Assembly (NCBI GenBank): GCA_002331385.1
Contig: DCYB01000003.1
Span: 62,001 to 126,000, forward strand
Length of the DNA: 64,000 nucleotides
Direction of reading: 5' to 3'
DNA from: Comamonadaceae bacterium UBA2121
Lineage (GTDB): Bacteria; Pseudomonadota; Gammaproteobacteria; Burkholderiales; Burkholderiaceae_C
Shown here: positions 54,258 to 62,831 of the stretch, one piece after another
Layout: each line of letters opens with the position of its first letter
How positions within the stretch are numbered: position 1 is the first letter of the stretch
Notes under the pieces: model-generated
The model's input: only the letters and a program-made list of their open reading frames with translations
Databases searched by the model: none
Told to the model about the DNA's origin: nothing
Made by a program: the position numbers and the translations under genes

Positions 54258-55606
54258 GCTGGCGCGCCCCTTTCCATGGCCGGTTGCAGCGTGGCCGCGC
54301 ACTGGCCAAAGCCGATGGACACGCGGCCCGGCGCCTCGCAGCGTGCGCTGAAGATGACCTCGTCGCCATCCTGCAAAAAGGTGCGTGCTTCACCGGTGGC
54401 CGCTACGGCCAGGGGCTCTGCACCACCACGCGTGATTTCCAGCAGGCTACCGAGCGCCTGCGCGGATGCGCCCGACACCGTGCCCGATCCCATCAGGTCA
54501 CCCGTCGCCACCGCGCCGCCATTGCTGGTGTGGTGCGCCAGCATCTGGGCAAAGCTCCAATACAGCGTGTCGGTGTTGGACAGCGACAGGCGCTGCGCGG
54601 GCGCGCCGCTTGCACGCATACGGGCGGTGCGCAGTTGCGCTTGCATGTGGATGTTCAATCCGCCGTTGTGTTGATCCTGTGCATCGAACAGGTGCGGCAA
54701 CGGGGCCGGATCGCCCTCGGCGCGCGCTGCCAGTGCGGTGCGAAACGGCGCCAGCGCCTGCGCCGTGACCACCCAGGGCGACACGCTGGTGGCGAATCCT
54801 TTGGCCAGGAACGGGCCGAGTGGTTGGTATTCCCACGACTGGATGTCGCGTGCGGACCAGTCGTTGAGCAGCGAGAAACCAAAGACATGTTCCCACGCAT
54901 GGGCGACGGACACCGGCTCGCCGTCGCGCGATGCACTGCCGACGTACATGCCCAGCTCCACCTCGTAGTCGAGGCGCTGCGCCGGAGCGAATACCGGTGC
55001 GGCCTGATCTGCAGGTTTGATCTGGCCCCAAGGGCGCTGCACGCGGTCGCCGCTCACTCGCACACTGGCGGCGCGACCGTTGTACGCCACGGGCACGTAC
55101 TTGTAGTTGGGCAGCAGGGGCGCGTCCGGGCGGAACAAGCGGCCTGCGTTGGTGGCGTGGTGTACGCAGGCAAAAAAATCCGTGTAGCCGGCCACTTTCA
55201 CCGGCATCAGCAACTGTGCTTCAGACATGGGGTGCAACGCCTGCGCCACGACCTCGCGCTGCGTTGCCTGATCGGCACGGAGTAAGCGCGACAGCCCTTC
55301 GCGCAGCGCGGAAGCAGCGGCTGGCCCAAGGGCCATGAGTTCGTTGAGCTGAGGCTGCGCACACGCCTGCGCGGCAGTGCGGGCAAGGCCCTCGTCCAGC
55401 AACGATGCGATGGCGGAGACGTCCAGAATCTGGTCGCCGATGGCGACGCCGCAGCGCGCCGGTCCGGAAGATGGTTTCACGTGAAACACACCGAACGGCA
55501 GGTTCTGGATCGGGAAGTCGGTGCCTGCGGCATTGGCGCTGGTCACCCAACTGCGCAGTGCGGGATCGTGCGTGGCGTTGATGGAGATGTGATGGTGGTT
55601 CGTCAC
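54254..55606 (-). CDS. Fumarylacetoacetase-like hydrolase
   Basis: 450 residues, full-length two-domain fumarylacetoacetase type rather than the short FAH-domain hydrolases. N-terminal SWVTSANAAGTDFPIQNLPFGVF; catalytic segment DFFACVHHATNAGRLFRPD (His-Asp region); YKYVPVAYNGRAASVRVSG; metal Glu residues in DYEVELGMYVG; FGFSLLNDWSARDIQSWEY; MGSGTVSG. Hydrolyses fumarylacetoacetate-like 1,3-diketones. GTG start overlaps the SDR stop by 4 bases (GTGA). A near-perfect parS site lies inside its first 45 codons (55473-55488). No homogentisate dioxygenase is nearby, so the upstream ring-cleaving enzyme must differ. Confidence 0.88.
   Translation of the reverse strand: MTNHHHISINATHDPALRSWVTSANAAGTDFPIQNLPFGVFHVKPSSGPARCGVAIGDQILDVSAIASLLDEGLARTAAQACAQPQLNELMALGPAAASALREGLSRLLRADQATQREVVAQALHPMSEAQLLMPVKVAGYTDFFACVHHATNAGRLFRPDAPLLPNYKYVPVAYNGRAASVRVSGDRVQRPWGQIKPADQAAPVFAPAQRLDYEVELGMYVGSASRDGEPVSVAHAWEHVFGFSLLNDWSARDIQSWEYQPLGPFLAKGFATSVSPWVVTAQALAPFRTALAARAEGDPAPLPHLFDAQDQHNGGLNIHMQAQLRTARMRASGAPAQRLSLSNTDTLYWSFAQMLAHHTSNGGAVATGDLMGSGTVSGASAQALGSLLEITRGGAEPLAVAATGEARTFLQDGDEVIFSARCEAPGRVSIGFGQCAATLQPAMERGAPA
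55473..55488. other. parS site 1 (15/16)
   Basis: GGTTTCACGTGAAACA. One mismatch at the first base to the ParB consensus TGTTTCACGTGAAACA. Inside the fumarylacetoacetase-like gene. Confidence 0.75.
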
Positions 55607-56361
55607 AGCGAGGCTCCTCCGTCAATGACTACGCGCGTGCCGGTGCTGGTGCGTAGCAGGGTGGTGCATGCGAGGATGGCGTCGGCCACGTCTTCCGGAG
55701 TGACGACGCGGGCGAGTGGCGTTTTGGCGGCTTTTTGCTCAATTTCCGTGCGGCTTCTGCCGCCGACGAAATCGGTGTCCACCGATGCCGGAGACACGCA
55801 CAGGAAGCGCACGGGCCCAAATGCACGCGCAAGCGATTGGGTCAACGTGTCAATGGCCGCCTTGGCCGCGCAATACGCCATGTTGCTGCCGCTGCCGGTG
55901 AAGGCAGAAACGGAGGACACGTTGACGACGACTGCGTTGGCGCCGCTCTCGCGCAGCAGCGGCATGAACGCATGGATGATGGCGTACGTGCCGCCCGCGT
56001 TGGACAGCAGGATCTGGTTGAACAGGGCGGGCGTGAGCGTGTCGATGTCGGAATGGGCGATGCGCTGGGTGTATCCGGCGGAGTTCACCAGAATGTCGAG
56101 TCGCCCCCATTGCTGCTGGACCCATTGCGCGGCGGCTGCGTGGCTGGCCGTGTCGTCCAGAGAAATCTGGAGGACATGGTGCTCTGCGCCCAGGCTGGCG
56201 CGCAACGCCTCGGCGCGCTCCTGACCGGCGTGGTAGCCGATCACGACGGTTGCGCCCGCCTGCGCCAATGCGCGGACGGTGGCGGCGCCAATGCCACTGC
56301 TGCCGCCGGTGACGAGCGCGATGAGGCCGGAAAGGGGGTGGGAAGAAGTGGCAGGGTGCAT
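55603..56361 (-). CDS. Short-chain dehydrogenase/reductase
   Basis: 252 residues: VTGGSSGIGAATV, NSAG (variant of NNAG), Ser in VVNVSSVSAFTGSGS, YCAAKAAI (YxxxK), end GTRVVIDGGASL. First gene of the operon SDR-FAH-NIPSNAP-VOC, divergent from the IclR regulator across 102 bp. Probably oxidises an alcohol intermediate or reduces a ketone in the same pathway. Start ATG 56361. Confidence 0.88.
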   Translation of the reverse strand: MHPATSSHPLSGLIALVTGGSSGIGAATVRALAQAGATVVIGYHAGQERAEALRASLGAEHHVLQISLDDTASHAAAAQWVQQQWGRLDILVNSAGYTQRIAHSDIDTLTPALFNQILLSNAGGTYAIIHAFMPLLRESGANAVVVNVSSVSAFTGSGSNMAYCAAKAAIDTLTQSLARAFGPVRFLCVSPASVDTDFVGGRSRTEIEQKAAKTPLARVVTPEDVADAILACTTLLRTSTGTRVVIDGGASL

Positions 56362-56463
56362 GGTGCGTCTCTCTAAGGCGTGTCCGATAGTTGGATGCCG
56401 TGTCATTGGATTGACTGGAATTGTTTTCTAATAGCGGGAATGCGTCTCCAATTTGTCCAATAA

Positions 56464-57249
56464 ATGAACATGAATCGCACATCCGATGCGGGCTCCCTGA
56501 AGCGGGGCGTGGTGCTGCTCAAGCTGCTGGCGACGGCCGGTGCCCGGGGCTGTCCGTTGAGTGAACTGTCCGAAAAGTCCGGCATGCCTCACCCTTCGGC
56601 GCACCGCATCCTCAAGCAACTGATCGTTGAGCGACTGGTGGAGCACAACCGCGAGACGCACCGCTACAAGCTGGGGCCGTTGGCATTCGAGCTGGGCATT
56701 GCCGGATCGACCATGCATGACATCCGCGACCTGTGCGAACCTGCCATGGTCGCCCTGGAGCAGGACACGGAAGACACGGTGTATCTGGTGATCCGCAGCG
56801 GGTTTGAAGCCGTCTGCATGCACCGGCTGGAGGGCTCGTTTCCCATTCGCACACTGGTGCTGGAGGTGGGCAGCCGCAGGCCGCTGGGCGTGGGCGCGGG
56901 TGGTCTGGCGGTGCTGGCCGCCATCGAGCCGCAGGAGCGGGCACAGATCATCGAACGTGTCGCGCCATCGTTGGCGGCATTTGGGCGCTTGACCCAGGAA
57001 GCACTGACGGCGGCTTGTGACGAGGCACATGCATCAGGCATTGCCGTCATACAGAACAAGGTGAGTCTGGGCGTGACGGCGGTGGGTGCGCATTTTTGCG
57101 ACAGCATGGGCCAGCCGATTGGAGCCATCAGCGTGGCCGCGCTCACGCAGCGCATGGGAGGTGCACGGGTGGAGCGCATTTCCGCCCGAGTCCGCAGCGC
57201 GGCGCGGGACATCGAGCGGACGTTGAGAACGAAAAAAGCGCTTACTTGA
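56464..57249 (+). CDS. IclR-family transcriptional regulator
   Basis: 261 residues. Winged helix (LKRGVVLLKLLATAGARGCPLSELSEKSGMPHPSAHRILKQL), then an IclR ligand domain (DTVYLVIRSGFEAVCMHRLEGSFPIRTLVLEVGSRRPLGVGAGGLAVLA). Divergent from the fumarylacetoacetase operon and presumably its regulator. Its 3' end overlaps the convergent GST gene by 8 bases. Confidence 0.9.
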   Translation: MNMNRTSDAGSLKRGVVLLKLLATAGARGCPLSELSEKSGMPHPSAHRILKQLIVERLVEHNRETHRYKLGPLAFELGIAGSTMHDIRDLCEPAMVALEQDTEDTVYLVIRSGFEAVCMHRLEGSFPIRTLVLEVGSRRPLGVGAGGLAVLAAIEPQERAQIIERVAPSLAAFGRLTQEALTAACDEAHASGIAVIQNKVSLGVTAVGAHFCDSMGQPIGAISVAALTQRMGGARVERISARVRSAARDIERTLRTKKALT

Positions 57250-57847
57250 TCAGGCCTTCCGCCTTCATCGCTTCTTGCACGGCGGGGCGCGCACCTACGC
57301 GCTCGCGGTATTGGTTGAGGTTCGGGAAGCCCGAGAGATCGACCCCGGTCAGGCTGGCCCAGTTGGTCACGGTGAACAGATAGGCGTCGGCCACGGTGAA
57401 CTGGTCGCCCATCAGGAACTGCTTGCCCGCCAGCTCGTTTTCTACATAGCCAAGGCGTCCAGCAATGCGCTCACGGGCGGCGTTCTTCACCTCATCGGTA
57501 TTGGGGCCGAACAGGGTGCCGAAATTCTTGTGCACCTCGGTACCGATGAAGGTCAGCCACTCCTGCAGCTTGTAGCGCTCCCATGTGCCGTTGGCGGGCG
57601 CGAGCTTCTTTTCCGGTTTCTGGTCGGCGAGGTATTGGACGATCGCCGGGCCTTCGTGCAGTCGTTTGCCATCATCCAGTTCTAGCAGGGGAACGTAGCC
57701 CAGTGGGTTGATGGAGTAGAAGTCCGTGCCATCCTTCAGCTTGTGTGTCTTGGTGCTGGCGAGCACCGGCTCGTAGGGCAGACCCAGTTCCTGGAGCACG
57801 ATGTGCGGAGACAGGGAGCAGGCGCCGGGAGAGTAATAAAGCTTCAT
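57242..57847 (-). CDS. Glutathione S-transferase, beta-class-like
   Basis: 201 residues: MKLYYSPGACSLSPHIVLQELGLPYE with the active-site Cys 10 typical of bacterial beta-class GSTs, cis-Pro region LGYVPLLELDDGKRLHEGPAIVQYLAD, and C-terminal helical domain with FLMGDQFTVADAYLFTVTNWA. ATG 57847; AAGGACAA upstream is a usable ribosome site. The 330-bp gap to mnmG contains parS site 2 and no other feature I recognise. Confidence 0.9.
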   Translation of the reverse strand: MKLYYSPGACSLSPHIVLQELGLPYEPVLASTKTHKLKDGTDFYSINPLGYVPLLELDDGKRLHEGPAIVQYLADQKPEKKLAPANGTWERYKLQEWLTFIGTEVHKNFGTLFGPNTDEVKNAARERIAGRLGYVENELAGKQFLMGDQFTVADAYLFTVTNWASLTGVDLSGFPNLNQYRERVGARPAVQEAMKAEGLIK

Positions 57848-57946
57848 TTGCGTTGTCCTTCTTGCGGTTGTGAGTAAGGGAAAAGCGTTGGGAAACCATG
57901 CTATACCGACTTCATGAAGTCTGCAGGGCAGGGGCTGGGGAGCCCA

Positions 57947-57962
57947 TGTTTCACGTGAAACA
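57947..57962. other. parS site 2 (16/16)
   Basis: TGTTTCACGTGAAACA, exact ParB consensus. The only copy in an intergenic region, 216 bases upstream of mnmG. Confidence 0.93.
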
Positions 57963-58177
57963 AGCGGAATCCGCACCTGATGCCTGTAGGGCAGTTGCCA
58001 GGGTTTGGGATAGATGGGCCGAGGCGTGGGAAAATCGCTCGTTCTTTCACCGATTCAATGGGTGTCGTCGTTCGCAGGTGAAGTGGCGACGCCCGATGTA
58101 TTTGCCACCCGGCGGCGCGCGGCCTGGGTTGTTGAGTTGTCGTACGTGGGCCAGCGCGTCCCCGGAGTCTGATCTCC

Positions 58178-60151
58178 ATGTTGTATCCCCAGAATTTTGA
58201 TGTCATCGTTGTTGGCGGCGGTCACGCCGGCACGGAAGCTGCATTGGCTGCCGCCCGCATGGGCTGCAAGACCTTGCTGCTCACGCACAATATCGAGACG
58301 CTTGGACAGATGAGCTGCAACCCGAGCATCGGCGGTATTGGCAAAGGCCACCTGGTCAAGGAAGTCGACGCCATGGGCGGAGCGATGGCGCTCGCCACCG
58401 ACAAGGGCGGCATCCAGTTCCGCATCCTGAATAGCTCCAAAGGCCCCGCCGTGCGTGCCACGCGCGCGCAGGCAGACCGCATTCTCTACAAGGCGGCCAT
58501 TCGCGAGACGCTGGAAAACCAGCCCAACCTCTGGCTGTTCCAGCAGGCAGTGGACGACCTGATGATCGAGGGCGATCGCGTTGTTGGCGCGGTCACCCAG
58601 ATCGGTCTGCGCTTTCGCGCCCGCACTGTGGTGCTGACGGCGGGTACGTTTCTGGATGGGAAAATTCACGTCGGGCTGGACAACTACGCGGCCGGGCGCG
58701 CGGGCGATCCGCCTGCGGTGACGCTGTCTGCGCGGCTCAAGGAACTCAAGCTGCCGCAAGGGCGTCTCAAGACGGGCACCCCCCCACGCATCGACGGGCG
58801 CAGCATCGATTTCACCCAATGCGAAGAGCAACCGGGCGACGGTATGCCCGGCGGTGTGAACGAGGGCACGGTGCCGGTGTTCAGCTTCATGGGCAACGCG
58901 GGCATGCACCCGCAACAAGTGCCTTGCTGGATCACTCACACTAACGCGCGCACGCACGACATCATTCGCTCCGGATTCGACCGCAGTCCCATGTTCACGG
59001 GCAAGATCGATGGCGTGGGTCCGCGCTACTGCCCTAGTGTGGAAGACAAGATCAACCGGTTCGCGGATAAGGACAGCCACCAGATTTTTCTGGAGCCCGA
59101 AGGTCTGACGACCAACGAGTACTACCCCAACGGTATCTCCACGAGCCTGCCGTTCGACATCCAGTACGATCTTGTACGCAGCATCCCGGGGTTGGAGAAC
59201 GCGCACATTCTGCGTCCTGGCTATGCCATCGAGTACGACTACTTCGATCCGCGTGCGCTCAAGAGCAGCTTTGAAACGCGCCAGATCAATGGACTGTTTT
59301 TCGCGGGCCAGATCAATGGCACGACCGGCTATGAAGAGGCTGCGGCGCAAGGCATGTTCGCAGGCATCAACGCAGCGTTGCAATGCCGTGAGCAAGAGGC
59401 GTGGGTTCCGCGGCGCGACGAGGCATACCTTGGGGTGCTGGTGGACGACCTGATCACCAAGGGTGTGACCGAGCCCTATCGCATGTTCACCAGCCGCGCG
59501 GAATTCCGTTTGCAGTTGCGTGAAGACAATGCCGACATGCGCCTGACCGATGTGGCGCGCCAGATGGGTCTGGTGGACGATGTGCGCTGGGAAGCGTTCA
59601 GCCGTAAACGCGACGCTGTTTCACGTGAAACAGAGCGCCTGAAATCCACATGGGTGAATCCGCGCAATCTTCCCGCTGAGGAATCGGCGCGCGTTCTGGG
59701 TAAGTCCATCGAGCATGAATACAACCTGTTCGATTTGCTGCGCCGCCCTGATGTGACCTACGAGGCCGTCACTTCGATGAACGGCGGCAAGTACCTGAAC
59801 CCGGATGTTTCACGTGAAACCCTGGGCTCGCTCAGTGAGGCCGTGGTCGAGCAGGTGGAGATTGCTGCGAAGTATTCCGGCTATATCGATCGTCAGAAAG
59901 ACGAAGTACAGCGTGCCGCGCATTTCGAAAAGCTGCGCTTGCCCGCAGAGCTGGACTATATGCAGGTGGCGGCGCTTTCCATCGAAGTGCGCCAGAAGCT
60001 GCAAAAACATCGCCCGGAAACGCTGGGTCAGGCCTCGCGCATTTCGGGTGTGACGCCGGCCGCGATGTCTTTGTTGTTGGTGCATCTGAAGAAGGGCGGG
60101 TTCAAGGACTTTGCCGATTTGACGGCGAACTCGACGGAAGCAGCGGCATGA
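58178..60151 (+). CDS. mnmG: tRNA U34 carboxymethylaminomethyl synthase, FAD subunit
   Basis: 657 residues (GidA). FAD loop VVGGGHAGTEAALAAARMG near residue 10, then GQMSCNPSIGGIGKGHLVKEVDAMGG, FLDGKIHVG, GLFFAGQINGTTGYEEAAAQG and the C-terminal MnmE-binding helical domain. With MnmE it makes cmnm5U at the wobble base of certain tRNAs. Two parS sites lie in frame and are translated as V481-S-R-E-T485 and V544-S-R-E-T548. The stop overlaps the rsmG start (ATGA). Confidence 0.97.
   Translation: MLYPQNFDVIVVGGGHAGTEAALAAARMGCKTLLLTHNIETLGQMSCNPSIGGIGKGHLVKEVDAMGGAMALATDKGGIQFRILNSSKGPAVRATRAQADRILYKAAIRETLENQPNLWLFQQAVDDLMIEGDRVVGAVTQIGLRFRARTVVLTAGTFLDGKIHVGLDNYAAGRAGDPPAVTLSARLKELKLPQGRLKTGTPPRIDGRSIDFTQCEEQPGDGMPGGVNEGTVPVFSFMGNAGMHPQQVPCWITHTNARTHDIIRSGFDRSPMFTGKIDGVGPRYCPSVEDKINRFADKDSHQIFLEPEGLTTNEYYPNGISTSLPFDIQYDLVRSIPGLENAHILRPGYAIEYDYFDPRALKSSFETRQINGLFFAGQINGTTGYEEAAAQGMFAGINAALQCREQEAWVPRRDEAYLGVLVDDLITKGVTEPYRMFTSRAEFRLQLREDNADMRLTDVARQMGLVDDVRWEAFSRKRDAVSRETERLKSTWVNPRNLPAEESARVLGKSIEHEYNLFDLLRRPDVTYEAVTSMNGGKYLNPDVSRETLGSLSEAVVEQVEIAAKYSGYIDRQKDEVQRAAHFEKLRLPAELDYMQVAALSIEVRQKLQKHRPETLGQASRISGVTPAAMSLLLVHLKKGGFKDFADLTANSTEAAA
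59617..59632. other. parS site 3 (16/16), inside mnmG
   Basis: TGTTTCACGTGAAACA, exact consensus. Translated as VSRET at residues 481-485 of MnmG. Confidence 0.93.
59806..59821. other. parS site 4 (15/16), inside mnmG
   Basis: TGTTTCACGTGAAACC. Last base differs from consensus. Also translated VSRET (544-548). Confidence 0.85.
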
Positions 60152-60819
60152 GCGTGGGGATGACAGGCACTTTGGCAGATCAGCTGCGTCACGGTGTGGA
60201 GCAGATTGGGTTGTCGCTGAACGAGCAGCAGATCGCACAGTTGATGAGTTTTCTGGAGTTGCTGCAGAAGTGGAACAAGGTCTACAACCTGACCGCCGTG
60301 CGTGATCCGCAGGAAATGCTCACGCACCATCTGCTGGACAGTCTCGCGGCGGTGCCTGCGCTGCAAAGGCATCTCGCCACATTGACGCCGGAGCAGGGCG
60401 GTTTGAAGTTGCTGGACGTCGGCTCGGGCGGCGGATTGCCCGGTGTCGTGTTCGCCATTTGCTGCCCTGATCTGGACGTGAGTTGTGTGGACACGGTGGC
60501 GAAGAAAGCCGCGTTCATCAATCAGGCGGCGGCATCGCTGCGACTGCCCAATCTGCATGGCATTCATGCGCGGGTGGAGTCGCTGCGCGATCAATACGAC
60601 GTGGTCAGTTGCCGCGCCTTTGCCTCGCTGGTCGATTTCACCCACTGGTCGCGCGAAGCGTTGGCTGGGCACGCCATCTGGTTTGCCATGAAGGGCAAGC
60701 ATCCAGAGGAAGAAATGGCTGCACTGGGCGCGGACGTGAAGGTGTTTCACGTGGAACAGTTGAGCGTTCCCGGTCTGGATGCAGATCGTTGCATCGTGTG
60801 GATGCGGCCCGTCGCGTAA
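60148..60819 (+). CDS. rsmG: 16S rRNA G527 N7-methyltransferase
   Basis: 223 residues (GidB). SAM-binding motif LLDVGSGGGLPGVVFAI, then CPDLDVSCVDTVAKKAAFINQAA, and VSCRAFASLVDFTHWS. The N-terminal helix contains LNEQQIAQLMSFLELLQKWNKVYNLTAV as in the family. Translationally coupled to mnmG by a 4-base ATGA overlap. A 15/16 parS site lies near its end. Confidence 0.95.
   Translation: MSVGMTGTLADQLRHGVEQIGLSLNEQQIAQLMSFLELLQKWNKVYNLTAVRDPQEMLTHHLLDSLAAVPALQRHLATLTPEQGGLKLLDVGSGGGLPGVVFAICCPDLDVSCVDTVAKKAAFINQAAASLRLPNLHGIHARVESLRDQYDVVSCRAFASLVDFTHWSREALAGHAIWFAMKGKHPEEEMAALGADVKVFHVEQLSVPGLDADRCIVWMRPVA
60743..60758. other. parS site 5 (15/16), inside rsmG
   Basis: TGTTTCACGTGGAACA. One transition (A to G) from consensus at base 12. 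Encodes part of VFHVEQ. Confidence 0.75.
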
Positions 60820-60862
60820 ACTAGGGCACTTCCGCAGCCATGCTGCCCTGCAGGTGCTCCCC

Positions 60863-61477
60863 ATGTTTGGCATTTCCGACTACGGTGCGTTTGTCGCCGC
60901 GATCATCGTGTTTCTGTGCATTCCAGGCCCGGGGAATCTGGCATTGATCACGTCCACAAGCAAAGGCGGTGTGCGGGGCGGGGTGGCCGCTGCATTCGGC
61001 GTGATTGCCGCCGATCAGTTGTTGATGTGGTCCGCCGTGGCGGGCGTGGCTGGACTGTTGGCCGCCTATCCGTCCGCGTTTTCTGCGATGCAGTGGGTGG
61101 GCGCTGCGTACCTTGCCTGGATCGGCTGGCGCATGATGCGGGCCAAGCCGGGCGACGCTCCGGTGGTGAACATCAAGCCGCGCCAATATTTTCGTCAGGG
61201 TGCCATCATCACCTTGTTCAATCCGAAGGCCATCATTTTTTACATGGCTTTTTTCCCGCTGTTCGTGAATCCGCAGACGCACCGTGGTCTGGTGACCTTT
61301 GCTGCGATGGCTGCAACGGTCGCGGCTTTGACTTTGGCATATAGCCTTGTCATGATTGTGCTGACACACTTTCTGGCTGAGCGCATGCGCGCAAATCCGA
61401 CAATCAGTCGCGTCCTCGAAAAAACGGCGGGCGTTTTTCTCATTGGCTTTGGCGTCAAGCTGGCCATTTCCAAATAA
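60863..61477 (+). CDS. LysE/RhtB-family exporter
   Basis: 204 residues, six membrane helices. Family signature FLCIPGPGNLALITSTSKGGVRGGVAAAFGV near the start and FNPKAIIFYMAFFPLF later. Exports amino acids or small metabolites; the substrate is unknown. Inserted between rsmG and parA on the same strand with short gaps (43 and 21 bases), so probably in the same transcript. Confidence 0.9.
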   Translation: MFGISDYGAFVAAIIVFLCIPGPGNLALITSTSKGGVRGGVAAAFGVIAADQLLMWSAVAGVAGLLAAYPSAFSAMQWVGAAYLAWIGWRMMRAKPGDAPVVNIKPRQYFRQGAIITLFNPKAIIFYMAFFPLFVNPQTHRGLVTFAAMAATVAALTLAYSLVMIVLTHFLAERMRANPTISRVLEKTAGVFLIGFGVKLAISK

Positions 61478-61498
61478 CCAGTTTCTCGAAAAGATCGC

Positions 61499-62269
61499 AT
61501 GGCCAAGATTTTCTGCATCGCCAACCAGAAGGGTGGAGTCGGCAAGACCACTACCAGTGTGAACCTTGCTGCGGGTCTGGCCAAAATCGGCCAGCGCGTG
61601 TTGCTGGTGGATCTGGATCCACAAGGCAATGCCACCATGGGTTCCGGCGTGGACAAGCGCGCGCTGGAGCTCAGCGTCTATGACGTGTTGCTGGAGTCGG
61701 CATCGATCAAGGAAGCCGCCGTGCTGGCCGAGCAGTGCGGCTACCACGTGCTGGGCGCAAACCGCGAATTGGCCGGCGCGGAAGTGGAACTGGTGCCGCT
61801 GGCGCAGCGCGAGCGGCGCCTGAAGGCGGCGCTGGTGGCGGCGGACAAGGATTTCGACTTCGTGCTCATCGACTGCCCGCCCAGCCTGTCGATGCTCACA
61901 CTGAACGGCCTGTGCAGCGCGCACGGCGTGGTCGTGCCGATGCAGTGCGAGTATTTCGCGCTCGAAGGGCTGACCGATCTGGTGAACACCATCAAGCAGG
62001 TGCACGCCAATCTGAACCCCGATCTGCAGATCATCGGCTTGCTGCGCGTCATGTACGACCCGCGTATCACGCTGCAAAGCCAGGTCAGCGAGCAACTCAA
62101 GGACCACTTTGGCGACAAGGTGTTCGATACGGTGATTCCGCGCAATGTGCGTTTGGCCGAAGCACCCAGTTACGGCCTGCCGGGCGTGGTGTTCGACCCC
62201 AACGCCAAGGGCAGTCTGGCCTTTGTGCAGTTTGCGCAGGAAATGGTCAAGCGCATCAAGAAGATGTGA
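61499..62269 (+). CDS. parA: Chromosome-partitioning ATPase ParA/Soj
   Basis: 256 residues. Deviant Walker A KGGVGKTTTSVNLAAGLA (signature Lys), Walker A' LLVDLDPQGNAT and Walker B FVLIDCPPSLSMLTLN. No N-terminal HTH, hence the short chromosomal Soj type. Drives origin segregation together with ParB bound to the parS sites upstream. Its stop overlaps the next gene's ATG (TGATG). Confidence 0.96.
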   Translation: MAKIFCIANQKGGVGKTTTSVNLAAGLAKIGQRVLLVDLDPQGNATMGSGVDKRALELSVYDVLLESASIKEAAVLAEQCGYHVLGANRELAGAEVELVPLAQRERRLKAALVAADKDFDFVLIDCPPSLSMLTLNGLCSAHGVVVPMQCEYFALEGLTDLVNTIKQVHANLNPDLQIIGLLRVMYDPRITLQSQVSEQLKDHFGDKVFDTVIPRNVRLAEAPSYGLPGVVFDPNAKGSLAFVQFAQEMVKRIKKM

Positions 62270-62829
62270 TGGACATGCGGCCGGAACAGGTTTTGGTGCT
62301 TCCCGGCTGGCAAGGCTCGGGCGCAGGGCACTGGCAAAGTCGCTGGGAGGCGCAGCATGGCTACCAGCGCGTGGAGCAGCATGACTGGATGCGACCGCTG
62401 CGCGGCGACTGGACGGCGCGGCTGGAGGAAACCGTGGTTGACGCGCCTGCGCCCGTGCTGCTGGTGGCGCACAGTCTGGGCTGCATCCTGACCGCCTGGT
62501 GGGCGGCCCATTCGCGCCACGCGCACAAGGTGCAGGGCGCGTTGCTGGTGGCCCCCGGCGATGTGGAGCGGCCCGAACTGGCAGGTGCGCTGCACGGCTG
62601 GCGTCCGGTTTCGCTGCAGGCGCTGCCGTTTCCGAGCATTCTCGTGGGCAGCCAGAACGATCCGTACTGCAGCGCGGAGCGGGCGCGGGCATTTGCCGCT
62701 GCCTGGGGGTCGCGTTTTGTCGATCTGGGCGCGAAGGGACATATCAATGCCGAATCTGGACTGGAACTCTGGCCCGAAGGCCATGCACTGCTGGATTCGC
62801 TCAAGAAGAATTCGATGAAGGATGGATGA
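62269..62829 (+). CDS. RBBP9/YdeN-type alpha/beta hydrolase
   Basis: 186 residues. Opening LVLPGWQGSGAGHWQSRWE and nucleophile VAHSLGCILTAWW (Ser in SLGC), later Asp in SQNDPYCS and His in GAKGHINAESGLE, so the Ser-Asp-His triad is complete. Serine hydrolase of unknown substrate. It is wedged between parA and parB with a 1-base overlap on the left and the parB start region overlapping its stop on the right, so all three are likely co-translated. Confidence 0.88.
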   Translation: MDMRPEQVLVLPGWQGSGAGHWQSRWEAQHGYQRVEQHDWMRPLRGDWTARLEETVVDAPAPVLLVAHSLGCILTAWWAAHSRHAHKVQGALLVAPGDVERPELAGALHGWRPVSLQALPFPSILVGSQNDPYCSAERARAFAAAWGSRFVDLGAKGHINAESGLELWPEGHALLDSLKKNSMKDG

Positions 62830-62831
62830 AC

